A stretch of 64,000 nt of DNA from Prochilodus magdalenae (GCA_024036415.1 JAMWET010001300.1:1295501-1359500), one strand, 5' to 3'; positions 48,011-63,300 are shown, counted from the first letter of the stretch. Numbers and translations are program-made. Notes: generated by a model from the letters alone, not told the origin.

Positions 48011-51000
48011 CTACCATATTAAAGGAGCACTCCAGCGTTTTCCAACCTAATTTTCTATATACAAAGTCTGTTAAATAGAAATTGACTAAAGTTATTCTAC
48101 CATTGCGGTGGCAAACAGCGTAGCAATCCGGTAATTTAGTATAAAACGTCTGTGTTTTAGCACCACTGACAAAATGACTGAAGTATGATGTAATCTGCTG
48201 CCACCTTATTTTCAAACTCAAACTGTAGAAAATCAGAACTACTGCAATAATTTATTTTATTTCAATATTAAAATCTAACAGTGTTTTACACTGATGTCAC
48301 TTTTTAGGAACAATTGAAGGTGTCAGTATTTGAGCCAAGTTCATCAAAAATGTATAAGGAGTCATATGCAGCAGTTCAAGTGCCGCCGGTCAAATTAGGT
48401 AAATCATATGCCAGTTACCACTTCCTCTACAGGAAATCTACTTCTCCAGGTTTGAATGCTTAATTGCTGTTTATTTGCTGAATGAAAAATAAGGTTATGG
48501 CACATGATCTGTGGAGTTAAACTGAGATAGGTAAAGAGATATTTTGCACTAACATTTCCCGAAAAGAGCCATATTCGTGTTCGTTCTTTGTATACACTGT
48601 GTCAACTTGTAATTGGGCCAGGATGTTTAAACTTTTGCATGTGTATGAGCACTCGTAGGCAATGGGCCAAACCCAAAAGGGCAAAACATTTAGCTTTTAA
48701 TGGTAAAAACAACAAATCAGTAAACAAACACACAGATAAAGTGACGCAGTATGGGAAACTGGCTATATTTAGTGGAAACTGGTTTATTGTTATTTTGGCG
48801 TTGTGGAACAGCATTTGCCAGCACAATGGTAGAATCATCCACTGACAGAAGAAGCCAATGGAGGCATTGCTGCAATGAGAGAAAGAACCAATTATGCAGC
48901 TTTACAGCCTAATTTACACATACCTTGTTTCTCAATTCTGCAGCTGCTCACAGAGATTAGGTTTATAACCCCGGGATGTGTTTTTTTCTCTCTTTCTTTT
49001 TTTGCTATTTTGTTTGGTTAAGACTGTTTCTGATGGGTGTAAAGATGGCTATATACACAGAGGCTAGAGCATTAAGAGGCTGTAGAGGAAGTTTTGGTCC
49101 ACTTACAGGCAGCATTATTAGCTGTACTGATAACTGAATATTGTGGGTTTTTTTTTAAATGTACACATTTTTAAAAAATGCAGTTTTGTGTCAGCTTCAT
49201 TCCCCTCCCCTAAAATCACTGTTTAAGTTACGCTAACCGCTTGTAGTCTCGGAAAATGTGTAATTATCCTGCATCAAGCGACAGTCCACAATCTTTTATT
49301 AGGAAACTTTGTTGCAGTAGCAAACAGGTGTTCATCAGGTAGTTTAACAAGAAAGATGCTGCTTCTGAGGTCAGAGTTATAGACAACATGCAATACATAA
49401 GCAGATGGCTTTATATATTTCGCACATTTGGGCTGACCTGAGGTCAGTGTCAAAGAATTGAACAGATTTGTTAAAGATTTCTGCACAAATAGACTATTGC
49501 AAAAGAAATGGCATCTTTCAGAGGGGCTGATGCAAAATGTTGGTGCATTGTACAGAAATGTATCACTTCAGTTTCTTCACAGTGGTGGCAACAGGAACAG
49601 GGCTTGCTATAACAAATACAGCAGTATTATTCACAATCCAACACGGCCTATAAATCTACATCTCTCCCTTTTCACATGTGATGTTGATAATAGTATATAA
49701 GTGGTGAATGGTTTTCTTTGGGTACTCTTTTGCCAGCAGCACCTTCATACACCTATACACAATATATTTTAGGCCTACACCTCATCTCAAAACCATGTTT
49801 AAACATCATCAAAGGCAAAAAACATATTCATAACCACTTCATGTAACATCTTTCTGTGATGTAGTTTTAAATGTTTGTACATTTGGTTCCTATTGCCACC
49901 ATTGTGACTTTCGACTTTACAAGAATGGTGTCAAAACAGACCACACTGAATGACTTTATATATGCAGGATTTTTATAAATCTGTGAATTCAGATGATATA
50001 CTATGAAACTGGGCTTCATGCATACTGCAAAGAACTTTCTTAGCCTTTGGCATGTCTAGTTTATACAGAAGCCGAGTGCTCTTGAAATGATTTCATGTGT
50101 AGTCCCATTCAGTTTATTTGAAGCATTAAAATGACAGGAGTTCACCAGAAGTGCAGAGTCAGTTAAAAATCTGTGAAGTTAACTAGAAGGGTGTAAAAGC
50201 GTGTAAGGTGTTTTATTAAATAATCAAGTGTTAGAGGAGGGCCAGAGTTTGTGATAAATTGTATTAAATTAGACGAATAAACCAATGTGCTGACCTGCTG
50301 ACATTGTGAAGAATGGTATTAACATTAAAGCTGAGAAGGGATCACTACATGTGGTTGGTGTGGTGATTTCATCACTAGTTCAACAGTGCAAGTGTTATCC
50401 GGTGATATGATGATGAGGGTTTGCATTTTACTAGAACAAACTGCCCTAAAAGCTAAACATGCAGCCATCCCTGCTCACTGACCGCATGACCAGGGCTGTC
50501 TGTAATTGACCAATCGTTTATCAGATACTTCCATAAGTACTACATTAACATTATAGTTGTTGACAACACCAATTCAGTGGCTCACCCCACACTATCCTGC
50601 TAACTGTATCGCCACATTTAGTTCAGGTTTGGGTACTTATAGATATGGATTTATTCATAACTGAATGGGATTTGCCTACCTCTTGTTTATTTAGCTCATG
50701 GCTCCGTGTTAATCTCACACAGTTGCAATGTAAGACTTTCCATCACTGTTAAGCAGACAGCTGAGCATATAGTGCATACAGTACAAAGCAAAATGAATCA
50801 CTTCATATCCACTGAAAGTAGCTCTACAGAAGCATTCAATATCAGAACCCTCTACAGTCTCACACATACGCAAGCTCCTGCAGGAGTGTCAGAGCAACAT
50901 TACTGGACAGCCTGTGCACTACTTACCAGAAAGTAGACCGGGCTGCTTTCTGTGAAAGCACTGAAGCAGTTGAAGGACATCTGGAAAAGCACAAGTGTTT

Positions 51001-53793
51001 GGATCTATTTGGAAGGAGCGTTCGAATCTGACATCAGCCTACTGACCATAAATGGGACCATAAATTCATAGTTTACCTTAATATTTCACATTATTCTTTA
51101 CTCAAAATGCAGATGCTTGTTTTTTGTTGTTGTAACCCATGACTACCTAAGCTGGGTCTTTGCTTTGGGCCATAAATGGCAAAACATGCCCACATCTACA
51201 GTAATGGCAATTTCTGTTGGCCCCACCATGAGATTTCTAATGGTACATATGCTAATCTACAGTAGTGCAGATGAACTTTGGGCTGTTCTACATTATACCC
51301 AGACATTTAAAGCTTGTAAAGGGCATTCCATGTTTTATATGAGGCTTGTACCAGACATAAACATATATTTCACTGTGTATGCTGCAGAGCCCTGCACAGA
51401 GCTGTCGCCACTGTTTTCCTTTCCTAACAACGTGAAGGCCTCTGAAGGCTTAGAACTGACTGGCTTATTTCCAAAGGCCATGGGAGTTTAAAGTCTGAAG
51501 TTCCCCTCGTATCATGTTCCTTACATGTCTCTCAGATATTGACCTTATTGGGAAAAATTCATTTGCAGCTGAGGTGGTGATGAGGCTCTACAAAGCGTTA
51601 TGTAACTGACCCTTTCACTGCCTCCAGAATGGCATCCTCCTATAAAGGAGACGGTGATAAGCTGTTTATGTCTCGGAGTGCAGGATCAGTTCTAATCCAA
51701 TTCTGCGTGAGAAACTAGCACAGTAGATTACATGTCAGTACATCTGCATGAGGTATGGTTTATCAAGATATGGATCATTTCAGTTCAAAGTGCCCATCAT
51801 TTACCCATCAAGTGCCAGCTGTCAAAGTTTGTCTGATCACGAGTGCTGCTAAGACTCCATCTGTTTTCTGCTCCCTTCATTCACTTAAGTATCTCTGGCA
51901 GAACTAGAATTTAAAGAGATAATGAAATTGACTAAAATTCATTTAGAGAAGAGCCCATAAAACTGGCACAGCGTCGAACCATGAGTCATAAAACGAGAGT
52001 TCATCGCCAGCAATTGTCTTTAATAATCAGAGTCTCGATCTTCGAAATGTACAATTCATCAATTACATTTACAACAACTAGTTGAGTTTATATTTGTAAT
52101 GCAGTTATTATGGATATGTCGGATTGCTGTGTGGATCCTTAAGGGTACAAATCTGATAAATAAGAATCTGAACGTAAAACAGCCACACCGGGGTGGATAC
52201 AGTATCCCGACATGCAGGGGAGGTGCATGTTCTGCGATACTCTGTGGACAAACCCGTACACATGCAAAGATCCGTCTGAGGAAATAAAAATGTACCACAG
52301 TATCAAATGCACACATTTGATAGAGAGCACACAACAGCACGTTTTCTACACAATCAGAAGAGGTTGTGTGTTCGCCCGATGGTCTGTGGAGTTGTCGGCA
52401 GGATTTCAGTCCCCTTCAAACATAACGCAAACACACACACACGTCTCAACTTGTCAAAGCCCTTTCATGACACCTGACATGATGCGTCATTACTGTGATT
52501 GGACCTACAAATGATCCGTAGCTCAGTACGCTGAGCTGAATTATAATTCTTAACTGTGTTATTACACCTGCATTTCTCGTCATGTTACCAAAAGAAGCGG
52601 CAGTGCACTCCATTTCATATGAACGCTAATGCATTATTTGGATGGTTCACTGTAGATGCCCTGCACCACCAACTTCTCAGGATTACTCTATGATTAAACA
52701 GTTAAGGTGTAAAGAAATTAATTCAGAGCAGTTCGCCATCTCCAAATCAGACCATAGTAATCTGAAATCGGTCACAGAAATAGTTACTACCATACTCTGA
52801 TGTGTGAAACATTGATTTTTGAAAGGTTTGCAATAAAGCTTTGGCCTAAAACTTTCATTCAGAACCTAAACACTAACCTCAACACTAACACTGCTCATAA
52901 TGCTATTGCTAACCTCGTTGTTGCTAGAGTTTTATCGAATGTTAATAATCTGAGCATCTGTAGATTATCTATAGGGGACCATCCAAATAAAGTGGCCCCA
53001 AATTGATTATTGACATTGTGATGCCATCTCACACTCCACAGCAAACGGTTCCTTCCTTCAACAGCCAGTTAACTTACACACGCGATCATGTGTTCTGCCC
53101 AGACAATGTGGTGACAATAAGGTCACCCGAGAAGCACGACTCATTCATCGGTACCAAGACACGGTTATTTGTTCAAATGTCCATTAGACAATAATATTCT
53201 AGTTTAAAATGCAACAGACTAGTGATATGGAATTAGCTCTTTCCAGTAAAGTGACTTCCACAGATATGAACATGGGCAGCACTAGGACCAGGAGGTCAAA
53301 CGTGAAGAGTCCACTCCGGTCCAGACCCATATACAGTACAAACACATTTTGATCTCTACTCATACATGTCAAAGGCAGGTTTGGGGAGGAAAGGTGGGAA
53401 AAGGGAAGGAGGGAGGCGGTGTATCGTTACGAGCAAAGTCTGGCTAGCTGAACACGGATACACCATTAAATCAGACTATTTAAAAAACATGCAGGTCTCA
53501 AAATTGGCTGGTACTCAAGCTACATGGAGCATGTGGGGTTTCTGTACACGAATGTATGGCCGCACTCGTTCCTCCTTCAGCCCTCATGTGGTTATTGTCT
53601 GTTCTTTTTTGTCTTTCTTTATTTTTAATTTTTTCTGAGGTGTTTTTTTTGCGATTACGTCTGATGACACGGATGCTTCGTTTATCACAGCTATGGTCTT
53701 TTAAAGTGTTGCGCTCTCGGGTATCTGGCAGAAACCTATTGCAGAAGGCTGTCTATGACGTCGACGTTTCGGAGTCATGAACGCATGCGCTGA
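48011..53793. other. intergenic DNA between the convergent genes
   Basis: No protein motif found. 48013-48240 begins aaaggagcactccagcgttt, possibly a repeat. 51480-52000 is balanced in composition. The right part (about 52-54 kb) may hold the rap1gds1 3' UTR; a minus-strand AATAAA (TTTATT near 53617) is one possible poly(A) signal. Confidence 0.45.
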
Positions 53794-54031
53794 CACTCTT
53801 AAAAATAAAGGCTGCTGAATGGTTCTTGGTTTGGGCGTACGGTGGAGGTCGAAACTTTTATAGAACCCTTAACACATAACATGGAGGCTTCTTCGCGGCT
53901 CTTCACCCACGTTATCTCATATACAAAAATCATTATTACATTGAAAGGCTCTTTATGGAATCAAATGTGGTCCTTCGATAGTATCTCTCCCAGGAGCCCT
54001 AATTTTTTGGCACCTTTACTTTTAAGAGTGC
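53794..54031. repeat. MITE-like inverted-repeat element
   Basis: Ends CACTCTTAAAAATAAAGG and the near-complement cctttacttttaagagtg, 238 bp apart, with GGTTCTT and AGAACC words inside. It lies 192 bp beyond the rap1gds1 stop codon and so probably within that gene's 3' UTR. Confidence 0.65.
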
Positions 54032-54222
54032 AGAGTGAGGGTTGAGGAGAGGAGGCTTTAGAGTAGGGAGGCTGAGTAGGACTGGATAACCTTGGCACAT
54101 GACAGAGATAGACAGTGGGGTCAGAGGAGGTTAGGGGTGTGTATAGGAAGGGTTGGCAGGCAGAGAGTGGATGAGGTGTGTGTGTACCTGTGTGTATGCG
54201 TGTATGTGTGTAAAAGAGTCTT

Positions 54223-54350
54223 TTAGCTCTGTGCCGTTAGCCTCTGTTCTGTGAGTGAGGCCTGGTGTGCTACTGTTTTGTTCTCGTGGGAGCGCAGTTT
54301 TGAGACAACATCAATAAAGGCCAGGCTCTGTACTTCTTTGTGTAGAGGTT
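54223..54350 (-). CDS. rap1gds1: rap1gds1 last coding exon
   Basis: Acceptor ctcctttag, then completion of a Glu codon, PLHKEVQSLAFIDVVSKL and LTEQRLTAQS, TAA at 54225-54223. Lies 2 kb from the preceding exon, with a decayed Tc1-like element between them. Confidence 0.95.
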
Positions 54351-57300
54351 CTAAAGGAGAGAGAAACAATGCAAAAAGGAAACAGTCAATGCACATGTCA
54401 CACACAGACTTCTGTTTTTAGAACATACAGTGCTGGGCACTGGTTTTAGGCACCAAATTAGGAATTTAGACTTTTGTCTGTTCAGCAGCTATTCAATAAA
54501 CATGAATACAGGAAGGGTGTTCTGAGTGGTTAGCTTGCCCCTTCTATTCTGACTGGTCAAACGCCAGTCCAGTCGAACTTTACTCCACATCTCAGATATC
54601 CAGTGTCAGTGTTCCAGTTTGTGTCCTTTTCTCAGTAAGGGCTTCTTGACAGCTACACATCCTTCAGATTCATAGCCTCTCGGAGGAAGGATGGACACAT
54701 ACACTCTGAAGTGTGTCCTTATACACTCTGCTTTGATGGTGGTAGCTGGGCTAACCGGTCTTACATCTGTCTGTACATGTTTTAACAATTTACTCCATTA
54801 TCAAAAACTACTTATCAGATTGGCAGTAAGGGTACACATCATGCTTCTCTGTTTTCTCCCTCTCCTTTAGTTTGTTATGTAGCCTTTTCTGCCTATGAAG
54901 TTATTAAGATCAAAGTACACATCAGAGGGGGAAGCTCTCTTCCACAGAAACCACTTTTCTCAGCTGCCTGAAACGCCTCTTTGGAATTCCAGCCCTTTTC
55001 TCTGACATCATCTCCTAACACTACTCTGCTGGCTGCTTACTGGCAAGTGTGGCAAACAACACACACAGAGCTAAAAAAGTAAAAGCTGGCCACTTTGAAA
55101 GTCGTGCTCCAGTTTAGCTTTGCAAAGGTGGATCAGGTCTACTAACCCCCATTAGGGGGTGGGGCTTAAAGACACAGGAGCTCACAGGAGTGTTTCAGAC
55201 AGAGGGCGAATGCAGAAGTACAGTGCGAGAAACGCTGTGTTTTGGGAAAATTGAAGAATGTAAATCTATTCTAGTAGAGTCCAAAAACATTAACATTGAA
55301 AACAGGTAGAATAGGTTCCCTTTAACCATTCACAAAACTCTCCCCAATTATTCATCAACAACTTTCTCAACAAGACATTCATGTTAGTTTTTGTATTTGT
55401 TAATATAATTTTCAATAGTGTATGGTGGTTTTACAGAAGTAAACTCATTTACTATCAAGACAATCTTAAAATAATGTGCTTAGGTGCCAAAGACTTTTGC
55501 ACAGTAATGTATTTTTGTAATGTAAAGCTATGTCATTTAGAGACAGATAGAGGGCATTAATTTAAAGCAATAATATATTATTATATTATATATATATATA
55601 TATATCTTTGGCACAACATCTCTCTTACTGAGTATAGCCTTGAACTGGAGCTGCAAGACAAATGTAGCTAAGACATTACAGACAGTGAATCCAAACCAGT
55701 TAGCACTGTGCCAACTGCATCCTGAGAATCATTTCAAACAGCCTTGTTTCTCACCCTGTATGGCATACTGTTATCTAGAACCATGTACAAAAGTGCATAG
55801 CTAAAACCAGCAGCAGCCTGAAACCTGCAGTCTGAAATTTCTCTGCATGTCCATTTGTAGGTTTAAGGCAAGAGTGTGATGGTTTAGCTAGCCATTAGCT
55901 CGATAGCTGCAGCTTCAAGACATCAAACATGTCATGAGTATACTAACTATCCAAACCACATCGTCTGAGTTTCTAGTGGTTGATAAAGGGTTAAATATGA
56001 AGTACGTATTTGGTACCATTTCAGCTCTCTGCCATGAATAGATTTAGGAATCCGTTTTAGGCCACATCCTTTACTCAAGGTGATACATGATGGTAGATGT
56101 ACAACTATGTCTCGGGCTTTAGGCAGCTTATTTCATAACCATCCCACCTAATAACTTCAGATAAGATAGCTTTCAGGATCATTAAACACTTTGGACGTCT
56201 GGTTCCCATCACTACCACTGTTACCAACTCTAGACTGGAGCTGAATGACTTTGTTCACATTTTAGCCGTTTAAGAGATTCTACAAATCTGTGGATTTCCC
56301 CTTTAAGCCTAGCAAGAGCTTTGAGCCCACTGGAAAGCCTCTCCTCACCTGAGCCCATGACAGAGCAGATGAGAATCATGGAGTTGTATTTGATCTCAGG
56401 AGCGCTCTTCTCCTCCGTCAGTAGCTTGTGCAGAACTTGCACCAGAGTGGCTCCCACAAAATCCTTTTCCGCTGAATCTGTCAGAAACATTTCAGTGTTA
56501 CATTTATGTATGGAACTGAACATCGCTTAATCTGTGAAATTAACTGTACGTGTGACTTTCCTAGATCAAAATGGCTGGCAAACTGAATTTAGATTCTGAT
56601 TTAGAAACCTGAGGAGTCAGAAAACAGTTCTCCTTTAAAACCACTACTAGGCTTAAGACGGGCTTTCAAAACCGGCTCTAAAGGAATTAAATACACTGCA
56701 CTGATTGATTGTAGCACTGCTAGTGAAGCTTTGGGCTTTATAGAAGTGTGTATGTTTTTGTTACCTAAGTCTAGTGCTGCTATGAGACCCAAGGCCACCA
56801 GCGCTTCATTTTGCATGATCATGTGCTCGCTCGTTGCCATGGTCACCAAGTGCTTTACACCCCCACACTGAATGACGGCTCGGACCACTTCCTGTTAATA
56901 AACAAGAAACACATAAACAGTAATAAACCTCTGCAACATACCTGGAAAGAAATGCTAATAGCAATACTGAGTGTGTCCAAGGAGACTTGCTTTCAGTTTT
57001 TCAGAGAAATCTGCAGGGATGGTTTTCACTCCTGCAACGCTGAGTTTTTGACGTCGGCTGAATTTTCTGCACAAATACCAATTTAGACTTATCAGTCCAT
57101 AACCTTACTCCACATCTCGGAGGTCCAGTGACCGTGTTCCAGTTTGTGCCTCTTTCTTTTTCTCAGTAAGGGCTTCTTGACAGCTACACATCCTTCAGAC
57201 TCTCAGCATCTCAGAGGAAGGATGGACACAAACACTTGTGTCCTTTAATCTGAAGCAAGAGTGGAGCTGGGTTTTCTCCTGGGTTATCACCTTTCTAACT

Positions 57301-60300
57301 ACTGTTTATCTGATGGTGACAGCTGGGCTACCAGGTCCTGCACGGCTGTGCAGTTTTCTTTATTGTCTGTACATCTTTAACAATTTAATCCAGTTTTAGA
57401 AGTCTCACATTGTTTCACTTTTTTATGCCAGTTTAAGATTTACATCTAATCACCGCAGACAAATATCTCCTGAAAAGCCGTAACCTGTACCCTTATTTGG
57501 AATTACATAAAAGGTGGTCTCTGACTTTTGCACCGCACTGTACGTGTATATGTGTGTTTGACCTTTGACTTGCTGTGGCGGATGAGTGCTGAAAGCAGGC
57601 GGTTGGATTCCCCCATCACTCCTGCGTGGTCTTTAGCCTCACACCACTCCACCAGCCTCTCCACCAGCTTACGATTCGTCCCCAATTGATCTGCAGCATC
57701 AGCTTCAATGCACACGCACACACACATGCACACACAAAACAGGAAAACACATATATGGGTCATTTTTAACAAAGCGCTAATTATTTATGCTAATTTTGTT
57801 ATTTTATTAAAACAGGAAGGAGCATTGGGCTGAAATACAGTAACATGTAGAGTTAAAACAAAGCTAGGTGTGCATGGGTGGAATAGTTCTATACACACTC
57901 CTAATCAACCCATTTGATTGTATTTAGTATCTGTGTAATAATGTTTTGAAGCCAGTGTGTGAAGTGCCTCAGTACATAAGGGCATCTATACCTATGCAGG
58001 TGTCTATCTATGTGTAAGGTCTACCCACTAACAAGGAAGAGTACTGTTAAAAGGGGGCTTATACTTCAATAGTGACTCCTAAACTTTAAGATATAGACAC
58101 TGAGATATCAGACCTAGGTACATGACTTCAACAGTCTAATCAGAATAGGTTGATGTTAATAGCAGTTACAGGGGTTGGACAATGAAACTGAAACACCTGG
58201 TTTTAGACCACAATCATTTATTAGTATGGTGTAGGGCCTCCTTTTGCGGCCAATACAGCGTCATTTGGGGAGCCTTGGTTTTATGTTTTTTGGATACAAT
58301 CCGGGTTAGCACCCGAACATCCCTTTCAGACAGCGTCCTCTTGCGTCCACAGTTAATCCTCTTGGATGTGGTTCGTCCTTCTTGGTGGTATGCTGACATT
58401 ACCCTGGATACCGTGGCTCTTGATACATCACAAAGACTTGCTGTCTTGGTCACAGAGGCGCCAGCAAGACGTGCACCAACAATGTGTCCTCTTTTGAACT
58501 CTGGTATGTCACCCATAATGTTATGTGCATTGCAGTATTTTGAGCAGCACTGTGCTCTTACCTGCTAACTGAACCTTCACACTCTGCTCTTACTGGTGCA
58601 ATGTGCAGTTAATGAAGATTGGCCATCAGGCCGGTCCAATTTAGCCATGAGACCTCCCACACTAAAATGACAGGTGTTTCAGTTTCATTGTCCAAACCCT
58701 GTATATGGAATGTATTTTAAGACTCTGGTGCTGAATGACATGGGATTTCTGATATGCTGTACTATTGAAGTGGATCTGTTATGTAATCATGTAATGTGTC
58801 ATATCAGTAAGTTATTTAGAACGCAAAGTGTGATCTTCTGGTAAACAGCATATAAACAAGGTTTTCCATTAGCACATCAGCTAATTTGACCACAAAAGAC
58901 CCTGGAGTGAACTTGCTCTTAAATGTTAAAGCTACTTTAAATAAATCACAGTTGATTTGCATTATTTTGCTACAAAATATTTAGCATATAAATCACTTTC
59001 CTTACTTTCTGAAGAATGCTGAAGCTGTATATAGAACTACTGCTGACGTCAACAGCACACAAGACTCACTCCACTCCACTTAAAAGTTAAATGTCACTGA
59101 AAGCAAATGCTTCTGGCTCAGAGCACTGCACAGCGCAATGCAATACACCCTCATCCACGGCAGCTCCACTGTCACTCACAATCCACAGCAATTAAATCTC
59201 ACCACGGTGCCATCAATCCTTATCTCACTTTATTTCTGTTCAAGGCTAACAGCCTTACAGCTGACTTATGGGACACAAAGAACCCAACGCACACCTGACA
59301 GAGCTTCTGTAAGTCAAGACCTTAATAGGTCATTCTGTCCTTGAGCGAGGCACAGCGTGTTTTGTACGCTCTCCACTCCCAGTAATTCCCACTTTGGCTA
59401 GCTATGAAAGTTTATTCAGGACTGCAACATAAGGCATTAGACTGCAGTAACCACGAGTTTCTATTGGATTCTTCAAGAAATCTTAAAACCTCATCACTGA
59501 GCATTATTATAATTATCACAGTTCAAAATGTATTTGCATGTGACTGCAGCTACCTTGCGTGTCAATGAGCATCCGTAATGTTCCCAGCAGCTTGAACTGA
59601 ACTGGTGGCATCTCTGACTGAAGGAACTTCAGCACCACATCTGCCACACCGGCTGTGAGCATCTTGGATTTGTTCACCACTGATGAAAGGAATAGAGAGA
59701 AAACATGCAGCATCCCTGGTGAAGCTGAGTCGAGAAGTGTGTTACTACAATACATCATTTGTTAATCATTTAATACTGATGTGTTCAATAGCAGACTACA
59801 AATCGCATATAACCCCTCTCAGACACTTCTGTGGGCACTTCGATAGCTCAAGGCATCCACACGATTCAACAATGGCAAGCAAGTTTGATCTTGCAGACTG
59901 ATCTTTAACATCACACAATACATAGTTTATCATAATACATATATACATAGTACGTCATAAAATAATACAGTAGGGTATTCTGCCTGTATGAAGCAGCTGT
60001 AACTTAGCTAGATTCAGATCCAGGCTATGAGGACGCTGTACCACAGTAACATAAAGAGATCTAGCACTGACCTGGGATGGCTAAATTCCTAAGGGCGCTA
60101 AGTGCTGCGTGCTGCACTGTTACATTTCCTTCTTCAACATGTCTGTCCAGCAGCTCCAGCAGCATCTGCACAATACCGGTGTCTACCATGTGGATGCAGT
60201 TTCCATCTGATGGGAAAGACGACACAATTCCATGTTAAATGTCAAGCTTAATATTATAACACAAAGCCAAGGAGTCTATATCATGATGTGGACGAGACTG

Positions 60301-63300
60301 CGTACCCGAGATTAAATTACATACTGGCAACCAAGCGCACCCAAATTCATTTAATGAATCTACCCCAAATCTTGATATGACTAATCGAGAGTGTTTAAGC
60401 TCTGTTAATTCCAGTATATCCAGGCATATGGGGATACGTCTCGTTGAGGAATGCATCTCTATAAACATTAAGAGATCTCAAAGGAATCCTCACTGCAGTG
60501 TCCAAGTCTTAATTTGGTCACAGAGCACCAAGGCACATATCACTTGGTAAGGACGCCTGCAGTTTGCATCTGGTATCTATAATGCTCAGTCATTGTTAAC
60601 CTGATCCAAAACAAATAGCGATCGATGATCCTCAGCACTGGAGGAAAAATACATCCAAAAACTGTGTGATGTGCAAAATTTACAGTGCATAAGACCATAC
60701 GTCAAGTATGAGAGAGATTGGAGGGGAAAAACGTTACAGTATAAAATCACTATATTAATTAGTATCAATACACAGAGGCCCCAAGTGTGAAAATTTCATT
60801 ATTCAAGTTATGAATATTTGTAATACGGAATGATCTCAATGCCCACCAACACAGTATAATGCAAAACTTTGGACACCCCACACAAATAACATGTTCTTTA
60901 TGACCCTGCCACCCAATGATAAATCATATCTTAGGGCCGTAGCAGTGCCTGTAGCCAACCCTAATTAATGTTAGCTCTTATTGTCAGATTATGGCTATAC
61001 AAGGGATCAGGCTGGAACTCTTACCATTTCGGGCAAAGTTAGCAATAGCCAGTGCCCCGGCTAGCTGCAGCTGGTGGTTGTTAGACGGGACCCAAGAGAG
61101 GACCCTCTGGAACACACTTCCTTTACCCCCTTCAAACAGCTTTTGCATTGACTCATCTGGAAAAGACAACAAATTATACCATGACTGCACCATTGCAACA
61201 TATGGAGATATGCAGAAATCACACAGTGACTCAAGACCTGTTCACCAACATTGGCTGTAAACTCACAGACAGCGTAATTGAGGTCTGCTTACATTCCCCC
61301 CAAAATGGAACGTGACGCATCACTGTGACTGTAATTCACGTGTTCAGCAGCTCAGCACTTCGGCAAAAAATAAGCATCTATCCAGATCTGTAGGTCACGT
61401 TTATCAGTTCACTGAGCAAACCTAGAATCTGTCAATCTTTCAGATTTTTTTCCTTCTCGACATTATGCATCCAACTTTCCTGATGAATCAATTTAACAGT
61501 TATTCATCTACTGCTGCATGAGAAAATGAACTATTACCACTTACCTGTCACTGTTTCAGAGAAAATCCACCACATTCAGATAAAAGCATAACTGCCTAAC
61601 AATAATTAATTTTCTAAATGAAACCTCAAGTGCTTATCTAAGGTACTTTTAAACAATATGGAGTTAATCCAGTGACTCAAGCAACGACTCAGCAGGAAAA
61701 ACTACCACATAAACCAAGCAGTACTCCTTCAGGCCCCTGGAATATCCTAGAATCCCTCTTTTTCACCAAGGGGAAACCCAGAAGAAAGCATTCCTTCCAT
61801 CCATAAAATGCCACACAGTGGAAGTCGGATTGTTTTAGCACCCCAGGAGCCATTCTGCTAGCATTAATTATTCAGACAGGGATGAAAAATACATCCTGCT
61901 CTGCCTTCTGTACACTCAGGAGCCTGCTAAGTAGAGGAGGGATAGAGCACATCCATGTCAACAAAGGATTCTCTCTTTCTCAGCTGAGATATATAGAAAA
62001 TATGTCTTAGAAATTTATGATAGCATTTTACAGAATATACAAGAATTGTCTATGTAATGTAATTCACACTGTTTATTAAAAACCTTTGTTCTTTTTGTTG
62101 GGATTATATTTTAATACCAGCTTGTTAGTTACACGAGTTGTGAGGAAACTCTGGTTTCTAAGTAATGTTTTAACAGATGTTGCTGCAAAACTTAAAAACC
62201 TAGAACATTTGGGTGGATAAAACAAAATCAGACCCCTGAAGACATCTCATCATTTTACTGATTACCATGAACTTCTAGATCAGCACTGGCTCCAAATCAT
62301 TTTTGCCTATAGAAAATATAAAAGTTTTGTTTTGATGTTTTAAAATCACCTCTGTTATATTAATCACCACATTCCACAGTCTATACCTCTATATATATAC
62401 CATTCTGATACCAGGTAGTAAAATAGGAATATTGCTACATGTAAGCTAAGGCTCCTGCTTCTTGAATTGATATCAGAAGACCGGTAACCTAATCAAAATA
62501 CAACATGAAAATCAGTAGCTTTGTCAGCTGTCAAGTGGCTTTGCCAGGCTGAGGCTACAGCCTGAGAAACTGGTGAATGACAGGGTTGAAGTAGTGGATA
62601 GTTACAGCAGTAGCCTCTTGAATGAGCACTGAATGAACAGGAGTGTAGGCTTGCTTGTAGCACATATGTAGGAAAATTCATATATTTATTAGATAAGGAG
62701 AAATTCCATGAATGCTTCAACATTCAGCAGCGTTTTGACCGGTTGAGGTCGATTCTGTTGGATTTCTGGTGGAAACGGGACAACGCCACACTGCCCAGGC
62801 GAAAACACCCAACATGACTTAAACTGCTTTCACAACCAAAACATAGCAAACTCACAGAGTTTTGCGGTTTTTGCAGATAACAGTAATTTCAGATTAACTT
62901 AAATATTAAACTCAAATAAATATTGTTAACTTCAGATAATAGTATTTAAACAGAATTATTTAAAAATAATTATAATATTTTGGCTTTCCAGCAGTGTAAA
63001 ACAATCTTTCGCTGTTTGTATATATGTGTATGAGTAAGGCTTGAGCAACAAGAGAGATGGACTGTAGAAGTTTCTACAACTTTTCTGATTTTCTTGTTTC
63101 TGTGATTAAAATATGTCCCCAACCTACAGTTAATCAATTCCATCAATGTGTGAGAGGAACCTGGGGTTGTGAAGTCCACTAATCAACTCACAACTGCTCT
63201 GAACAATTTTCATGTTGCCCTCTGTTTAACTGAGTAACTGTCTAAATCCCATTTCACATAATCGTCACAATAACCAACTGAAGCCAGGTGATGTACCTCC

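Noticed and set aside
51117..51491. 124-codon plus-strand frame between tspan5 and rap1gds1
   Set aside because: No domain recognised, no acceptor or promoter in place, isolated; treated as chance.
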